Positions 12,616 through 23,850 of a DNA stretch of 64,000 nt are shown here, piece after piece (within the stretch, counting starts at the first letter, position 1; every line of letters begins with the position of its first letter). The notes under the pieces are model-generated. The model was not told where the DNA came from. It searched no databases and saw nothing but the letters and a program-made list of their open reading frames with translations. Source of the DNA: Hydractinia symbiolongicarpus (taxonomy: Eukaryota > Cnidaria > Hydrozoa > Anthoathecata > Hydractiniidae); the NCBI RefSeq assembly GCF_029227915.1, contig NC_079884.1, positions 14,074,001-14,138,000 on the forward strand, given 5' to 3'. A program made the translations under genes and the position numbers.

Positions 12616-14106
12616 TCACATATTAACTCCATATAACTGTCGTCCATTTGTTGCTTGTGTCGGTCGATAATTTCCATACAATGGCAACCTTCCGCAATCC
12701 AGAACTTTATCCATTGCTTGCAACTAAAACAAACGCTTTTTATGTCAGCTTGAATATACTACTGCAAAGTTAAGTAAAGTGAAATACTCACATCTCGAAG
12801 GTTTATCGGATGAGCTTGCTTGGTTAACACAACCCAGTCAACGCTTTCAGCGCATGGCGGTGTAGTGAGCGAGCCCTGATAGTTGACATAAGGTGTGCAT
12901 TTCAAACTATCGCATGGAAAAAACGCCATCATAGGAAATGCAGGAATTTTCACACTACTTCCTGTAAGGAAACATTTATGGATATTAAAAATTTATAGGT
13001 CATGTTTGAAGTTTAGCTAAAGAAGATACGGTTACCTGGTCGGGTCAGGACTTCAGTATAATAAGCTAACTCTGCGATGACAGGAGATGATCTTGCGAAT
13101 GCCTGAAACGTTAAGAGAATATTAAAGTCGTTTATTGACCCTTTGTTTCTGTTTTTGTCGTGAAAGAGTAAGGTCTTACACTCAATTTAGCGAACACTCC
13201 GATGACAAGTAAACCATCACTGTAATGCAAAAGTTTGGTAGAATTGTACTTCATATTTCGATGGACGATGTGTATCTAGGAAGACCAATCAGAATTGGCT
13301 TTTAATCAAACAATTGTGGATGAACAACCGGTAATTTTTAGCAGGTTTATCTTTTGGAAACCCCCTAAAGCAAACTTTTATAGCTGCTCAAAAGTAACGC
13401 ACCTCAGCCTGAAAATAATTTCCATTTAAACCATGTTCCGATCCTTTGTGAAATTGCGAACCAAAGTGGATATGTGCTTGCAGTGGTACAAATGTATTCT
13501 GACCCTTTTTTAGATAATACGGAGTGTCTCGGGGAAACTCGAACATCAGCGTTCGTCCATTGTTGCTTAAGGTATAACTTTCTCCCGCAGCGGGATGCAT
13601 GTAGTAGTTGTCAAACCATATGATGTTGTCGCTACTGGGAGGTGATATTTGTATAGGGTGAATATTAATGGGCGACTGAAGAAGTCCAGTACAAAAGGGA
13701 TGAGTTTTTGACCAGTCTTTTGGTCCTAAAAACATGAAAATTAGTTAATAAGATACTAATTAAGAGATCTGATCAATCTGTACGCTTTTATTACAAACTC
13801 TTTACCGTTTAGTTTTTCTCCCTTATAATCCCAGTCGGCGGTACAAACTTTCTGAGCTAAAAGAAAAACGACTAATTTAAGCTTTCTAATTTAAAAAAAC
13901 TCCAATCTTAACATAGCCAACTTTTAAGCAAAATGGAATATCCAGGTAAAATTTGATATTTCTATTTTTATATTTTAGCAATTTTGAATCTCCTGATAAA
14001 CAACTAAATGGTAGAATATTAAAGAAAGAGAAAGAAGAAAAAAATACTTACATTCCGCAACAAAACATAAAAACAATATGATTACCAGCTGCATGGTTTT
14101 ATACAT
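12616..14106 (-). CDS. Secreted alpha-carbonic anhydrase, copy 1
   Basis: Interconverts CO2 and bicarbonate with a zinc hydroxide; probably secreted. Seven coding exons in transcript order: 14052-14106, 13806-13856, 13403-13725, 13180-13275, 13036-13102, 12792-12961 and 12616-12723 (TGA). All junctions are GT-AG and the 870 nt give 289 residues. A signal peptide follows the start (MQLVIILFLCFVAE). The zinc ligands are visible as two His in QAHIHFGS and a third in IHIVHRN. The gatekeeper Glu/Thr are in GSEHGLNG and LTTPPCAES. The Cys in PFCTGLLQSPINI and TPPCAES are the usual extracellular disulfide pair. The proton-shuttle His64 position (NNGH in most active forms) is Arg here (NNGRTLMFEF), which predicts slower turnover. 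It is paralogous to the gene at 26.2 kb with the same intron positions. An in-frame ATG four codons downstream of 14106 could also start translation. Confidence 0.93.
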
Positions 14107-14167
14107 GGTTCCTTCTGTGTCTTTTACTCTGTACTTGACAGTGCAATGAGCTAACAAGGCATTTATC
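14107..14167 (-). promoter_or_regulatory. Conserved proximal promoter/5' UTR block of carbonic anhydrase 1
   Basis: On the minus strand, the roughly 60 nt before the start codon contain TGTTAGCTCATT, CACTGTC, AGTACAGAGT and AAAGACACAG in order. The same words with the same spacing precede the paralogue at 26.2 kb. A TATA-like GATAAATG lies at the outer edge, matching CATAAACG in the other copy. Conservation of non-coding sequence at this level suggests shared regulation or a 5' UTR element; no factor is assigned. Confidence 0.6.
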
Positions 14168-14711
14168 AATCATAAGTAGTAATTTTTCAAACATGATCAA
14201 TGACGTGTTAGGAGATAAGTCCCCAGGTAATTAACAAAACAAAACAGAGCTATGCTTCGTGCTCCTAGATGAACCCACAGAGAGTTTTCTACAAGTGGCT
14301 ATGCACGTAATTTTTGTTTGATTGCAATGCCTTTTTTAATTTTTTATCTCCGATTGCCAATTTTGATTACCATTTTAATATTCGTTTGTTATTCCTGCAA
14401 CATTGTCCGTGCTACTGGGAATTCACAGTAAAAACATTTAATCCCGAAGCAACTTTGCCTTTCGGAGGTTACCTTCTCTTCCTAGGCGTCCATCTGGGGT
14501 GTTTCTTTATTATAGAGCGCAACGTATAGCTATGAACGACAAAAACTAAAGTGGACATTGTGTTGGCCTACAGCAGCACTGATTAAACTTTAAACACACG
14601 CACTTTTTCAAATCAACCTTTGCGCTTACGCATAGACCTGTTCCAATGCAAAAACAACATTATACGTTTTGCACTCAAAGGGAACTACGTTTCCATTAAC
14701 ACTACTCCGCC

Positions 14712-15213
14712 TGACTTAGACCATGTTCACACTTTTCGGATTGGTAGTGTTCCGGAACAACTTTTATATTGGATTGCTATGGTGTTCACACTGTATGCAG
14801 TGTGATCCAGAAAGCGAAACGGAATGATTTCGCTCCAATGTTCAAAGTAAAATGATTTAGGTCCGAAACAGCAATCCGATATGTGTGAACACATGAAGAC
14901 GCGGAGAACAATAAAATATAATTTTAAAAATGGGGAATGACAAATGTAAACAAATCACAATTTTATTATTTTCTCAAACAAGCCATTTGTTTCAGCTTTG
15001 GTATGCAAGTATTGCAAGTTTAAAACATCATATGGAGAGAAAGAAAAGGTTGCATGCTTTATTAGCAAATCTGACGACGAAATGGTTCTATGCGGAACAC
15101 ACATGTGAACAGCCTAATACGGAATACCGTGTACATGTGTGGATAACTCAATCCGGAATGTAACTATTCCGGAACAAAAAGCAATCCGAAACGTGCAAAC
15201 ATGGTCTTAGTCA
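14712..15213. mobile_element. 502-bp MITE with terminal inverted repeats
   Basis: The left end reads TGACTTAGACCATGTTCACA and continues with TTTTCGGATTG and GTTCCGGAA. The reverse complement of the right end reads TGACTAAGACCATGTTTGCA and continues with GTTTCGGATTG and GTTCCGGAA. The imperfect inverted repeats are about 50 bp. The interior has no convincing gene but has further copies of GTGTTCACAC/CACATGTGAAC words. No unambiguous target-site duplication was found, so the superfamily is open (hAT or PIF-like possible). Confidence 0.75.
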
Positions 15214-15954
15214 CGGGACAAGACGTGATTGGTTAAAAACATTCGAAATAATTATGCGTGACGTGTAAAATAATAATTAAAAGTTGCGTGCTTTTGTTGA
15301 AGTAAGTGTTTTTATTTACTCTATCTTAAAATAAAATCACCATGATCAACATAAGCTGAAACAACGAAAATATCCCTTTTTGTTTTCGATATTGCGTCAA
15401 TACTTTGTCAATTCCATTAAATATGTGCTTTACCCCCTATACACAAAACCTGATTAATTTCATGTTCTCTCTACCAAAACATAACATTCGAATTTAAGTT
15501 TTTTCGAAATGGTAGCATAATATGTCATTCAATTCCACGCAACGGCAATTTCAAACTTGCATGTCTAATTTTATTTCATGTTAGTAAAAATGCAGTGGAG
15601 AAAAAAGTGAATACGGATACATCTCGCAATGCTGTTATTTAAATTTTCTTCAAATCGCTACTAGAATCAGCTTCGTTAGAAATAATGCATAATGCGCAAT
15701 TTACCAGATGTGCAATTAATTTCGCTCTTCCTTGTACCTTTGAAAATAACAACATTTTGGCATGTTGACTAAAATATTCGACATATCTTTATCCGACTTT
15801 GTTAACAGAAAATTATGTACTCAGTTATCCAGCTTACTTGTTTTTATACGCGACCTTGCTGTCGATAAAGTTAAAAATACCGAGAACATCGATTTTAACA
15901 CTTGGTAACAACTTCAATAAATGTTAATTTTAGCGATTAAGTCATTTCTAGTAA

Positions 15955-16085
15955 TTTCGCGAATATTTATTTTCGCAAATTAATTTTAAAGAAATTTTCG
16001 TGCAGACAATTTTTTGCGTATATGAATAAAATTCGCGAAATTCGCAAAAATTAATCTTCGCAAAATTAATCAACTTAATATAGTT
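15955..16085. repeat. Foldback element rich in TTCGCGAA words
   Basis: The left arm (TTTCGCGAATATTTATTTTC then GCAAATTAATTTT) is an imperfect inverted copy of the right arm (AATTCGCGAAATTCGC then AAAAATTAATCTTCGC). It is a short palindromic AT-rich repeat of unknown family with no coding content. Confidence 0.5.
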
Positions 16086-16651
16086 TCGCAGAAGTTGTCA
16101 AAGTGAGAAGTTCCTTGCAAATGATTCGATGACAGGTGCGTTTTCCGGTTACTAGCTGGATGCCCTTGAAAGAATTTGCCGTGTTTCATATTCCATCCAT
16201 GTCAAAAATACCAAAATATAATATATGCATCAAAAAGAAACAACACAGCAGTTTGAATTTTGCGCGGTCATATTTACAGCCACAGAAACAAAAGTATAAG
16301 AAGGCACATCAAAAAAAAAATAAAACTCTGTCCAACAAAATCGGAGGTGTTCCACAACTACAGAATAAATTTACTTCAAAATTTTATTGTCCAGGGACTA
16401 CTGCAGTTTTCAAAATTTTTACGGAAAATTTGAGTTGCGAAAATAACTGGATTTGTCCACCCATTAATTAAGTCGAATCAGTTTTGCGTTGCATGAGGAT
16501 TTGTAAATGCAGTGGAACAGTGCTCGTACCACTTTGGAAATCAGCGTATTTTTGGTCGTTACTTTACTCCGATGGCGTACATTTGGCTAGCTTTATAAAA
16601 GAATTTACAGTTGAATCCATTTTTTATTTCGGATTGTAATAATACGTTTTT

Positions 16652-16711
16652 TACCGGTGATCAACCCGGTTTACAACGGTTTACATTAGTGATCAACCCG
16701 GTTTACAGCGG
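16652..16711. repeat. Two-unit tandem repeat GTGATCAACCCGGTTTACA
   Basis: GTGATCAACCCGGTTTACA occurs twice within about 60 bp, separated by ACGGTTTACATTA. No function is evident. Confidence 0.6.
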
Positions 16712-16828
16712 ATATTTTATACTCTGTAGTAACGATGCAAGAATGAGAAAAGAAAACGATATGAAACCCATATAGTTTTCCAAGACAAAAACTTCAAAGC
16801 CAACCTAACAACTCTATATTTCTTATTG

Positions 16829-16897
16829 CTAGACGGGAGGCCGTAGAGCCAAGCGTATTTGTTATTCCCTAGACGGGAGGCCGTAGAGCCAAGCGTA
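16829..16897. repeat. 29-bp GC-rich direct repeat, period 40
   Basis: The 29-bp unit (starting CTAGACGGGAGGCCGTAGAG) occurs identically at 16829-16857 and 16869-16897. It is distinctly GC-richer than its surroundings and lies directly outside the inverted-repeat element starting at 16914. Confidence 0.75.
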
Positions 16898-16913
16898 AAA
16901 CATTTTTAATTGC

Positions 16914-18534
16914 AATAGACCTATTTCAATATCCATTTCTACGGAAGCCGATAGGTGTAAAAAATCTTTTCAAAATTGTGTGAAAATGTTTGCCGAAATA
17001 GTAAAATTGTTTGCCGAAATAGTAAAAATGTTATTCAAAATGGTGAAAATGTTTATTGCCGAGAAATAGGTAAAATATTTTTCGAGATATGGTGAAAATG
17101 TTTCTCTAAATAGAACTGGGACGAGTTAAGGTCTGGTGCCGAGTATAATCGCGGTACTGCGATTATATCCCTATTTTAGCGGGAAAAGTAAAGTAAAGAG
17201 AATGAAATGGACAGTCCAGGGAATAGTTTATGGACAATGACCTTTAGCTTTATTATATATTCATCACGTTTTGCTCTGAGTGTGGAATGCAATTGACTGG
17301 AAAATTTTGTTTTGTCATAATTCAACTACTTGATTGATTTTCTGGGAATGTCGCCACCTAAGAACTTCCACTCGGCCAAAAATTTTTATACCGTCATGTT
17401 ATCACATGCGGAAAAATAAAGATGAACTTCTCTTTGTGTTATTTCTTTTTAGAGTTAAATAATTGCATATTCGCCCATGTTGAATCCCTATTGACACTTT
17501 CTCCAGTAATAACTACTAGGAAGGTTAAAGGAGCGAGAAATCGTTTTTCCGTTAAAGTCTGTTTTCCAATAGGTAGCGAAGCGGTCGTTTATTTTGAAAC
17601 TCTGTATTCTGATTGATTAGGGCTGTGTGCACTGGGTAAAAAGGGGCAAGTCTCGAACTCTGTAATTTTGCTAAAATAGCTATTTCATCTACCAAATATC
17701 AATTCGGTTGTATTTTCTGGGTATTAAAAGAGATAAGGTCTTGTACCTTGTTACCAAGCTTTTTTACGCATTGCGGTCATAGCCTTTCGCTGTGTTCTTG
17801 TGGTCGATACAAGATATAAAATACCCTGGAAACGAGGTTAGGGTCATGTATTTTGAGAAATATTTTCGGGAAACATTTTTACCATTTCGAAAAAGATTTT
17901 TTTTCTTTTTTAGAAAAGATTTTCACCTTTTTGAAAAAGATTTTCACCATTTTGAAGAAGATTTTCACCATTTTGAAAAAGATTTTCACATATTTCGGGA
18001 AATATTTTTTGCACCTATTGGCTTCTGCGCATTTCCATTCCGCAAAATAAACAGCCAGAATAGACATGTAATTTTCCAGCGAAGTGATGCACATATAGTT
18101 TGTTTACCTTTATTATTTCTCAAATTAACTTGTCAAATGGGCAAACTATGAACTTTTGGTAAAAAAAAAAAAAAAATAGAACATGGCACTTATTATATAC
18201 CTATTGGGCTTATTAAAATTACTGGTTTATATTTTATTTTCTAGTGTTTAGCTAGCCATTGACTTTGGTTTGGATTTTAAATTTTTTGAAACATCTGTAA
18301 ATAACATTATGACTTGGCTATCCCCCTCCTCCGAGGCTATCCTAAGCATGTTGGGTTGGTGGTATTAGACTGAATATTGGTCTTCATCATGTTATATATT
18401 CAAACTAAGGTCAGGACAGCTAGTAAACAACTTGGCGTCCTGAATTTTATCTAAACTAACCTCGTTTTCATGCAATGTTTTGATTTTTTGCCACCACGGC
18501 TAATCATGAAAAGACGATATTGAAATAGGTCTAT
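16914..18534. mobile_element. Inverted-repeat element with minisatellite arms
   Basis: A perfect 20-bp inverted repeat, AATAGACCTATTTCAATATC, lies at 16914-16933 and 18515-18534. A second inverted pair lies inside it: GAAGCCGATAGGTGTAAAAA near 16,944 faces TTTTTGCACCTATTGGCTTC near 18,006. Each inner arm continues into degenerate units of about 20 bp, of the type AAAAATGTTTGCCGAAATAG on the left (16,985-17,100) and GATTTTCACCATTTTGAA on the right (17,870-18,000). A perfect 9-bp hairpin (TATAATCGC...GCGATTATA) sits at 17144-17167. The open frames over 17,792-18,151 are translations of the minisatellite, not genes. Family unknown; non-autonomous DNA transposon is the likely class. Confidence 0.6.
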
Positions 18535-18639
18535 TCCCTAGAAGGAAAACCTTAGTGCTAACTGCTGTTATAAAACGAATTAAATGTCTTTTGAGGTAGT
18601 TGTATAGCGACAACTCCATTATCTTTATGGTTATTAAAT

Positions 18640-19656
18640 TTGATAGATAACCTACTAACCGTCGTGATTTGGTCAGAAAGCCGAACTTTGAAAAGCAAGG
18701 AGTTATTAGCATTGGCATCTTCTCCTCCGAATGTTATTGAATCAGGCTTGGCATCTTCAACTAACAGCAAATATCACACTGGTTGGAAGCGGTGGTTAAG
18801 GTGGTGCAAAGATAATAAGGAAGCTCATAGTAGGCCAGGAAAACCATTTTTTGTTGCACTATTTTTTAATTATATTTTGCAAACCCACAAACAAAAGGCG
18901 CACTGACGTTTGCATTTTACGGCATACGTTGGGGACATAACATTACAGGACACAGGTCACCAACTTCATCCGTTCGTTCAATTAGCTTTTGAAGGTTGTT
19001 TAAGACTTACTGCTTCCACGAATGAAAGAAAGAAACCTAAGGATCCTATTTCTCCCGAAGTGCTTAAGATGTTTTTCGATAAGTACTTCAAAAATTCCAA
19101 ATATTTCTGACATGCGTTTTTTAGTCATGTGCTTTCTCGGTTTTGCTGGGTTTTTCAGAATTTAGGAAATTTTAACTCTACGCTTAGGAGATATGGCCCT
19201 TGAAGCTTCTCATCTAAAAATTAGTATTAGAAAGTCAAAGTGCGATCAACAAAAAAGGGAAAACGTTGTTCACATTTCCCAATTAAAGTCTAAATACTGT
19301 ACTGTAGAGTTACTTGAATCCTTTTGTCTCTGTTTGCCAACTGGACATTAAAGCTGACATCTCTTGCTTCTTTATTCCACGATTATTTAGCACAAAAAAG
19401 GGTCCAAGTTTCGAAAAACACTTGGCATCGGCTACACACGAGCACGCAAAATATTTATGGAGAAGTTAACTTGAGTCACATGAACTTTGAAAGGCACATT
19501 TTTCGCTCTGAAGGAGCTCCTGTAGCATCTTCCAATGCTGTCGAAGGACGACTTTATTGACAAGCACGAAGATGGGCTTCAGAAAAAAGTAAAAACAGTT
19601 ACATACAAGACCTGAAAGAAGAAATGTTAAAGATATCGAAGTCTCTAGGATTGTAA
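18640..19656 (+). pseudogene. Tyrosine recombinase (Crypton/DIRS-type) relic
   Basis: The order of segments is that of a phage-integrase-like tyrosine recombinase. First comes an N-terminal core-binding SAM-like part (SKYHTGWKRWLRWC, then FFVALFFNYILQT). The catalytic part follows: MRFLVMCFLGFAGFFRI, HIFRSEGAPVASSNAVE (second-Arg region), RRWASEKS and SYIQDLKEEMLKI, containing the candidate tyrosine nucleophile. The reading is spread over three frames. Frameshifts lie near 18,893-18,897 (an A-run), near 18,965 and near 19,095, and near 19,320 the frame changes again. In-frame stops lie after FFRI (TAG near 19,162) and at 19558-19560 (TGA). The His of the usual HGRW box is lost. It is a dead copy. 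Crypton versus DIRS cannot be told apart without a reverse transcriptase partner, and none adjoins it. Confidence 0.75.
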
Positions 19657-19947
19657 CCTTATTGACGAAAAACGTGATATAAACTTAAACCCGCTACTCT
19701 TCAGAAAAACAATATTGAACAAGGATTCATTTCATGCCAAGTCCATATTCTCATACTCGGTTTACTCTTTTGCCGATTAATTTTAGAGAAGGTACCATTT
19801 AATTGAGGTATTCGTACATGAATATCGCCCGACCATCTTGGCCGTTGGTAGATATTTAACCTTCCATAGTAACTATATCTTTAGCAATTTGGACGTTCAC
19901 CGATTCCGTTCTGAAACAGGAGGAGTACCATAAATACCGAATAATGT

Positions 19948-20187
19948 AGGCATGTACACAAACGCGTACCGCCTATTAGCTAGCTCCATCCACAAACACG
20001 TCAAACTAGACTAGTGCATACATGAGCAACCAACAAACGTTGAATCGCAAATTTTAAAGGAAAAAAATGTGCCGTGTGTGGATGTTCAGTGTGCACTAGT
20101 CTAACGCGTTTGTGTACATGCCTAGCACACTGAACATCCACACACGGCACATTTTTTGCATCCTCGTTTTGCGACTAAAAGTTTGTT
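19948..20187. repeat. Two interleaved inverted repeats
   Basis: Arm A (AGGCATGTACACAAACGCGT, 19948-19967) is exactly inverted at 20104-20123. Arm B (20061-20094, containing ATGTGCCGTGTGTGGATGTT) is inverted at 20125-20157. The B pairing extends imperfectly outward to about 20,030 and 20,187 through CAACAAACGTT/AAAGTTTGTTG. The order A-B-A'-B' is interleaved rather than nested. Confidence 0.75.
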
Positions 20188-20689
20188 GTATTTTAGTTTA
20201 TATTTTTAAAAATAAAGTGAAGTTTGGTAAATCCTTTTTTATGGCAAGATTGTTACTATAAAAAGAATGTTCTAAAAAAAAAACTTTTATTTCATTTTTT
20301 TTCTTGAGTTTCTTTCTTTTTCCTTAAGTTATTTGACGAAAGGAGACTGATCGTTAGAAAACTTTATTCAAAAAGTTGCTATCGTGTAGTCAGAAACAGC
20401 AAAACGTTTGTCCACATATGTAAAGAAAATTCGGTAGAAGTGTGCGATTTTAAAAGTAGCTTCGAAACAGAAGAACGTCATGTATGAGTACAGATAACAT
20501 ACAATACATCTGGTTTCTTATTCGACAACTTCAAAACATCTTGTTCAAGTACAGACAATTTGCAAACAAGAAGTTTTTCGTCAGCTAACATGTAAACGTC
20601 CTGTTTTTTTGAGATAACATGTCAACATCTTGTTTGTTATCGGAAAACACGTGAACATCATGACTAGCCGGGAAATCCGGCGTCGAAAC

Positions 20690-21345
20690 GGCGAGGTAAG
20701 CCACAAGTCAAGGTATGACCCGGCGTTGAACACACTGTGGAGCGCTTCATAAGAGCCGTAAAGTGTGTCACACAATCAGGTGGAGCGCTTTAGTACAGGT
20801 ATGCGGTATGTTGTTGTAGTATTTGCATAGAATCGGCGACCGTGAGAATTGTAGGGAGATAGAACGTGGAGACGAAATATAAATATGGCGATATATTTTG
20901 ATACAAGAATTCGTGTGTGTCACATAGTTAATCGGTCAGACTAATCTAGGTTCATCTTAGTCAGCTAGGTATTAGAACACTACAGTCGTAAATCAAGTGC
21001 AGCGCATACACCATTGCAGTGTCGCGACTGCAACATATTTTTTAAAAAATAACTTTCCCGCAACAATAGCTGAAATAAAAACAGAGTTCTACAAACCGTT
21101 TTTACTCCATCATACCAAAAACAATCGGTCAATATTATTTTATCTTGCAGAATAAGTTTCGCCGTAAATTCAAAATTATTTGTGCAACCAGGTTGAACGC
21201 CTAGTACAGGCAAACAGCTTTGAACACACTGGTGGAACAATTAATAGTAGTCGTAAACTGTTGCACACGATCAGGTGAAGCGCTTTAGTATTGGTATACA
21301 GTATATATATCGTAAATCAAGTAAAGCGCATACACCATTATAGTG
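20690..21345. repeat. Diverged repeat copies with GAGCGCTTTAGTA motif
   Basis: Related copies around 20,720-20,815 and 21,215-21,300 share GAACACACTG, AATCAGGTGGAGCGCTTTAG and GGTATGCGGTATG-like words. CAAGTGCAGCGCATACACCATT (21,000) resembles CAAGTAAAGCGCATACACCATT (21,315). Another fragment of this family is fused to the broken Helitron copy at 32,150-32,225. No coding content. Confidence 0.55.
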
Positions 21346-21955
21346 TTGGTAGCTACCTGTAGCTACCTAACTCCATTTATAACTCCATCTTTTATTATTT
21401 TCCTGGACACTTTTCTGCAAATAAAATGGTTGAGCAATTGTTTTAACAGGACAAGTAACAACAGGCTGTTGCCTGTGTTTTTATTTAAGCCATAGTGCAA
21501 TGAAGTTTTTTTGGAAAAGGGTATTACGCCTATATGCCTGTTCAACTATGTTTAACTGTACAACAGATTTTTTTTCTGCAACGTTGTTCACACGTACCAA
21601 GGGGTCAGCCAACTGAGACAATTAATTTTTAAACTTTCTTGGTAATCACGCCGGTACAGTTGTGCAACACGGTTTACCCGGACTAACTGCTGAGCCCAGT
21701 TTTAACAATGGACTGTTTCCTGTTTGTTTTTATTTAAACAGAATCTGTGATAAAGTTTTTTCAACAGGGTATTATCCCTATGCGCCTGTGCAACACCATT
21801 TAACTGCACTAAGCGGTCAGCCCGGTGTCACAATTAATCTTTTTACTTTCACAGGAACTTTTATTCCGCAATATAAAATAATATTGACTGACTGTTGTTG
21901 CCATGGCAGGGTAACAACGGTTTTTACTCTGTTTTTAATTATTTTTATTACCTAA
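21100..21955. repeat. Decayed tandem (about 240 bp) and inverted repeat block
   Basis: About 240-bp units starting near 21,420 and 21,665 are diverged direct copies (GTTTTTATTTAA, GGGTATTA, GCCTGT, TTTAACTGCACTA in the same order). Separately, GTCAATATTATTTTATCTTG at about 21,130 is inverted at about 21,870-21,890 (AATATAAAATAATATTGAC), with flanking similarity over about 100 bp. Short frames within it are repeat translations, not genes. Confidence 0.55.
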
Positions 21956-22267
21956 ATCCATTTAGCATAGAAATTATTGCTTAAGAATATTGTTGTAGCC
22001 AAACTGCATTTTTATACTTTCACTTTTTAAGGAGCTGGCTAAATAGCCACATCCTCAACATAAAAATAAAAATGTTGGCTAGGATAAAAAGCTCTTATAC
22101 CAAACAGAATAGCAATAAGTGAGGCTCTAGCTAGCTAGCTAATCTTCGTTCCTAGCCAAACATCCTAAAACTGGTGCGTTAAGATCTGTACGTGGCCTAC
22201 AAACCTCTCACACGACCATTATCAAAATCAAAATGGCCTTCGCGAAGATCTTGGATTCTTTTTGGTC

Positions 22268-22370
22268 AAAACAAAGTCGATAAAAATATATCGCATTTGG
22301 TATTAAAAAAGTAAAAAAGAAATATATCGCATTTGGTACGGGACGCGGCTCTCCCGGACACACAGACAAA
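22268..22370 (-). mobile_element. Partial Helitron-like fragment
   Basis: Contains the family's internal words GATAAAAATATATCGCATTT (twice, with a short duplication), ACGGGACGCGGCT and GGACACACAGACA. It lacks the hairpin/CTAG end and the GAGA end. The adjacent GCCGCCCCATAAGGGGCGGC is a perfect hairpin of its own. Confidence 0.5.
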
Positions 22371-22435
22371 ATAATTGCCGCCCCATAAGGGGCGGCTCTT
22401 AGTCCGCCAGGCGTGAATAAAAAGATTTTTTTGTT

Positions 22436-23850
22436 GACCAGGATGGTCCATTGGAATCACAAGATGGAATAATTTAATCCCCAGACAGGTATTGTGTCAA
22501 CTAGTTACTTAATAAGAACTATCTTATGATATATATGGATTTTATGATATTTATAGACTTATAGACTTCATGAGGAGATTTTGAGGGGATTTTCAATAGA
22601 TTTTCAATTTTCCAAAAATAGTTTATATTCCCAGTAGGGTCCATTGAAAGAGAAAGTAAAACAATTTAATCCCCAGACAGGTATTGTGCCAAGTAGTTAC
22701 TCAATTAGAACTTTATCATAATATTTACAGAGATTTACCAAAGGAAACTTTCATTGTTTAATCTATATTTTAAAAAGGTCATAATTTGAAATCTCATCAA
22801 TTATAAGATGCTTAAAATTTTATGATTACAATGAACAAACTATTTGGTTTACTTAACAAAAATTCAGTAAGTGGAGAGCTTATCAACATTTTTCATTGAA
22901 ATAATAGCCATCAAAATCTAAAAAGTTGTGCTATTTTTAATATTATTACCCAGAAGTACATGTTTTACAGATTTTATGTGGTTGCTACTTTGGATGGTCA
23001 TAATTTGAAACATCATTGATATATAATGGCATAATGGCTGTGGTTTAATTTAGTGCTAGTAAACCATAGGTTTAAAGATAAAAATTAAGCATGAACATTA
23101 TTCATCATAACAATTTCGGTTGCAGAGGCATAAAAATCACAAAAAAATTATTGCACACAAATTTTTTTTAAAAAAAAAATTCACCACATTTGAAAACACA
23201 GATATGTATAAAAATATACAAAGTCCCAAGATTTTTTTCTTTCCAGTCCATAATAATATTGTGAAGATTATCTTATTAAATTTTCCAAACTGAAAATTAT
23301 TTCTTGCAGTACTTTTTTTCCTCCCAAATTTTGTAAAAATTTTGGAAATTCTATCCAGGCAATACTTTGGAAGGTCATATTTTGAAACCCCATAAAAATA
23401 AAATGATTAAGTTTAAGTTAAATGATGGAAAATTATTAGTTTTAAAAGGAAAAAATGGTATAGACCTTTTCACACTTTGATAATGGGGTAAACAAGGCAT
23501 CAAAATCCTCAAAAAATTACTTGCATGCATTTTTTTCGAAAATCAACTATATTTAAATGTAAGGTTATGTATACAAGCACTCAGAATCCCAAGATATTTT
23601 TTCTTTTAAGTGCTGATGAATACTTTGAAGATTAACTGCCGAAATTTTCATAGCCAGAAAATTTTTCCCGCGCTGCTTTTTTTCACCTGGAATTTTGTGA
23701 AAATTTAGGAAATTCTGTGTGGGTGGTACTTCGGAAGGTCATATTTTGAAACCCCATCAAAATAAAATGATTCAATTTAGATTAAATGATGGAAAAGTAT
23801 TTGTTCTTAAAGAAAAATGAGTATGGACCTTATCTCACCTTGATATTTGA
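22436..23850. repeat. Degenerate long tandem repeats, non-coding
   Basis: AATTTAATCCCCAGACAGGTATTGTG plus about 50 flanking bases occurs at about 22,470 and again at about 22,665. The phrase GGTCATAATTTGAAA / GGTCATATTTTGAAACCCC with following similarity recurs near 22,778, 22,995, 23,367 and 23,728, giving spacings of 200-370 bp. The last two copies are the closest (CCATCAAAATAAAATGATT). There is no open frame of note. Confidence 0.6.

Noticed and set aside
16136-16471. 111-codon plus frame
   Set aside because: Composition follows poly-A/AT sequence; no domain or conserved motif seen.
17792-18151. 119-codon frame with repeated FHHFEKDF-like units
   Set aside because: It is a translation of the minisatellite arm of an inverted-repeat element.
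21662-21955. 97-codon plus frame
   Set aside because: Part of the diverged tandem and inverted repeat block; the related copies are not open.
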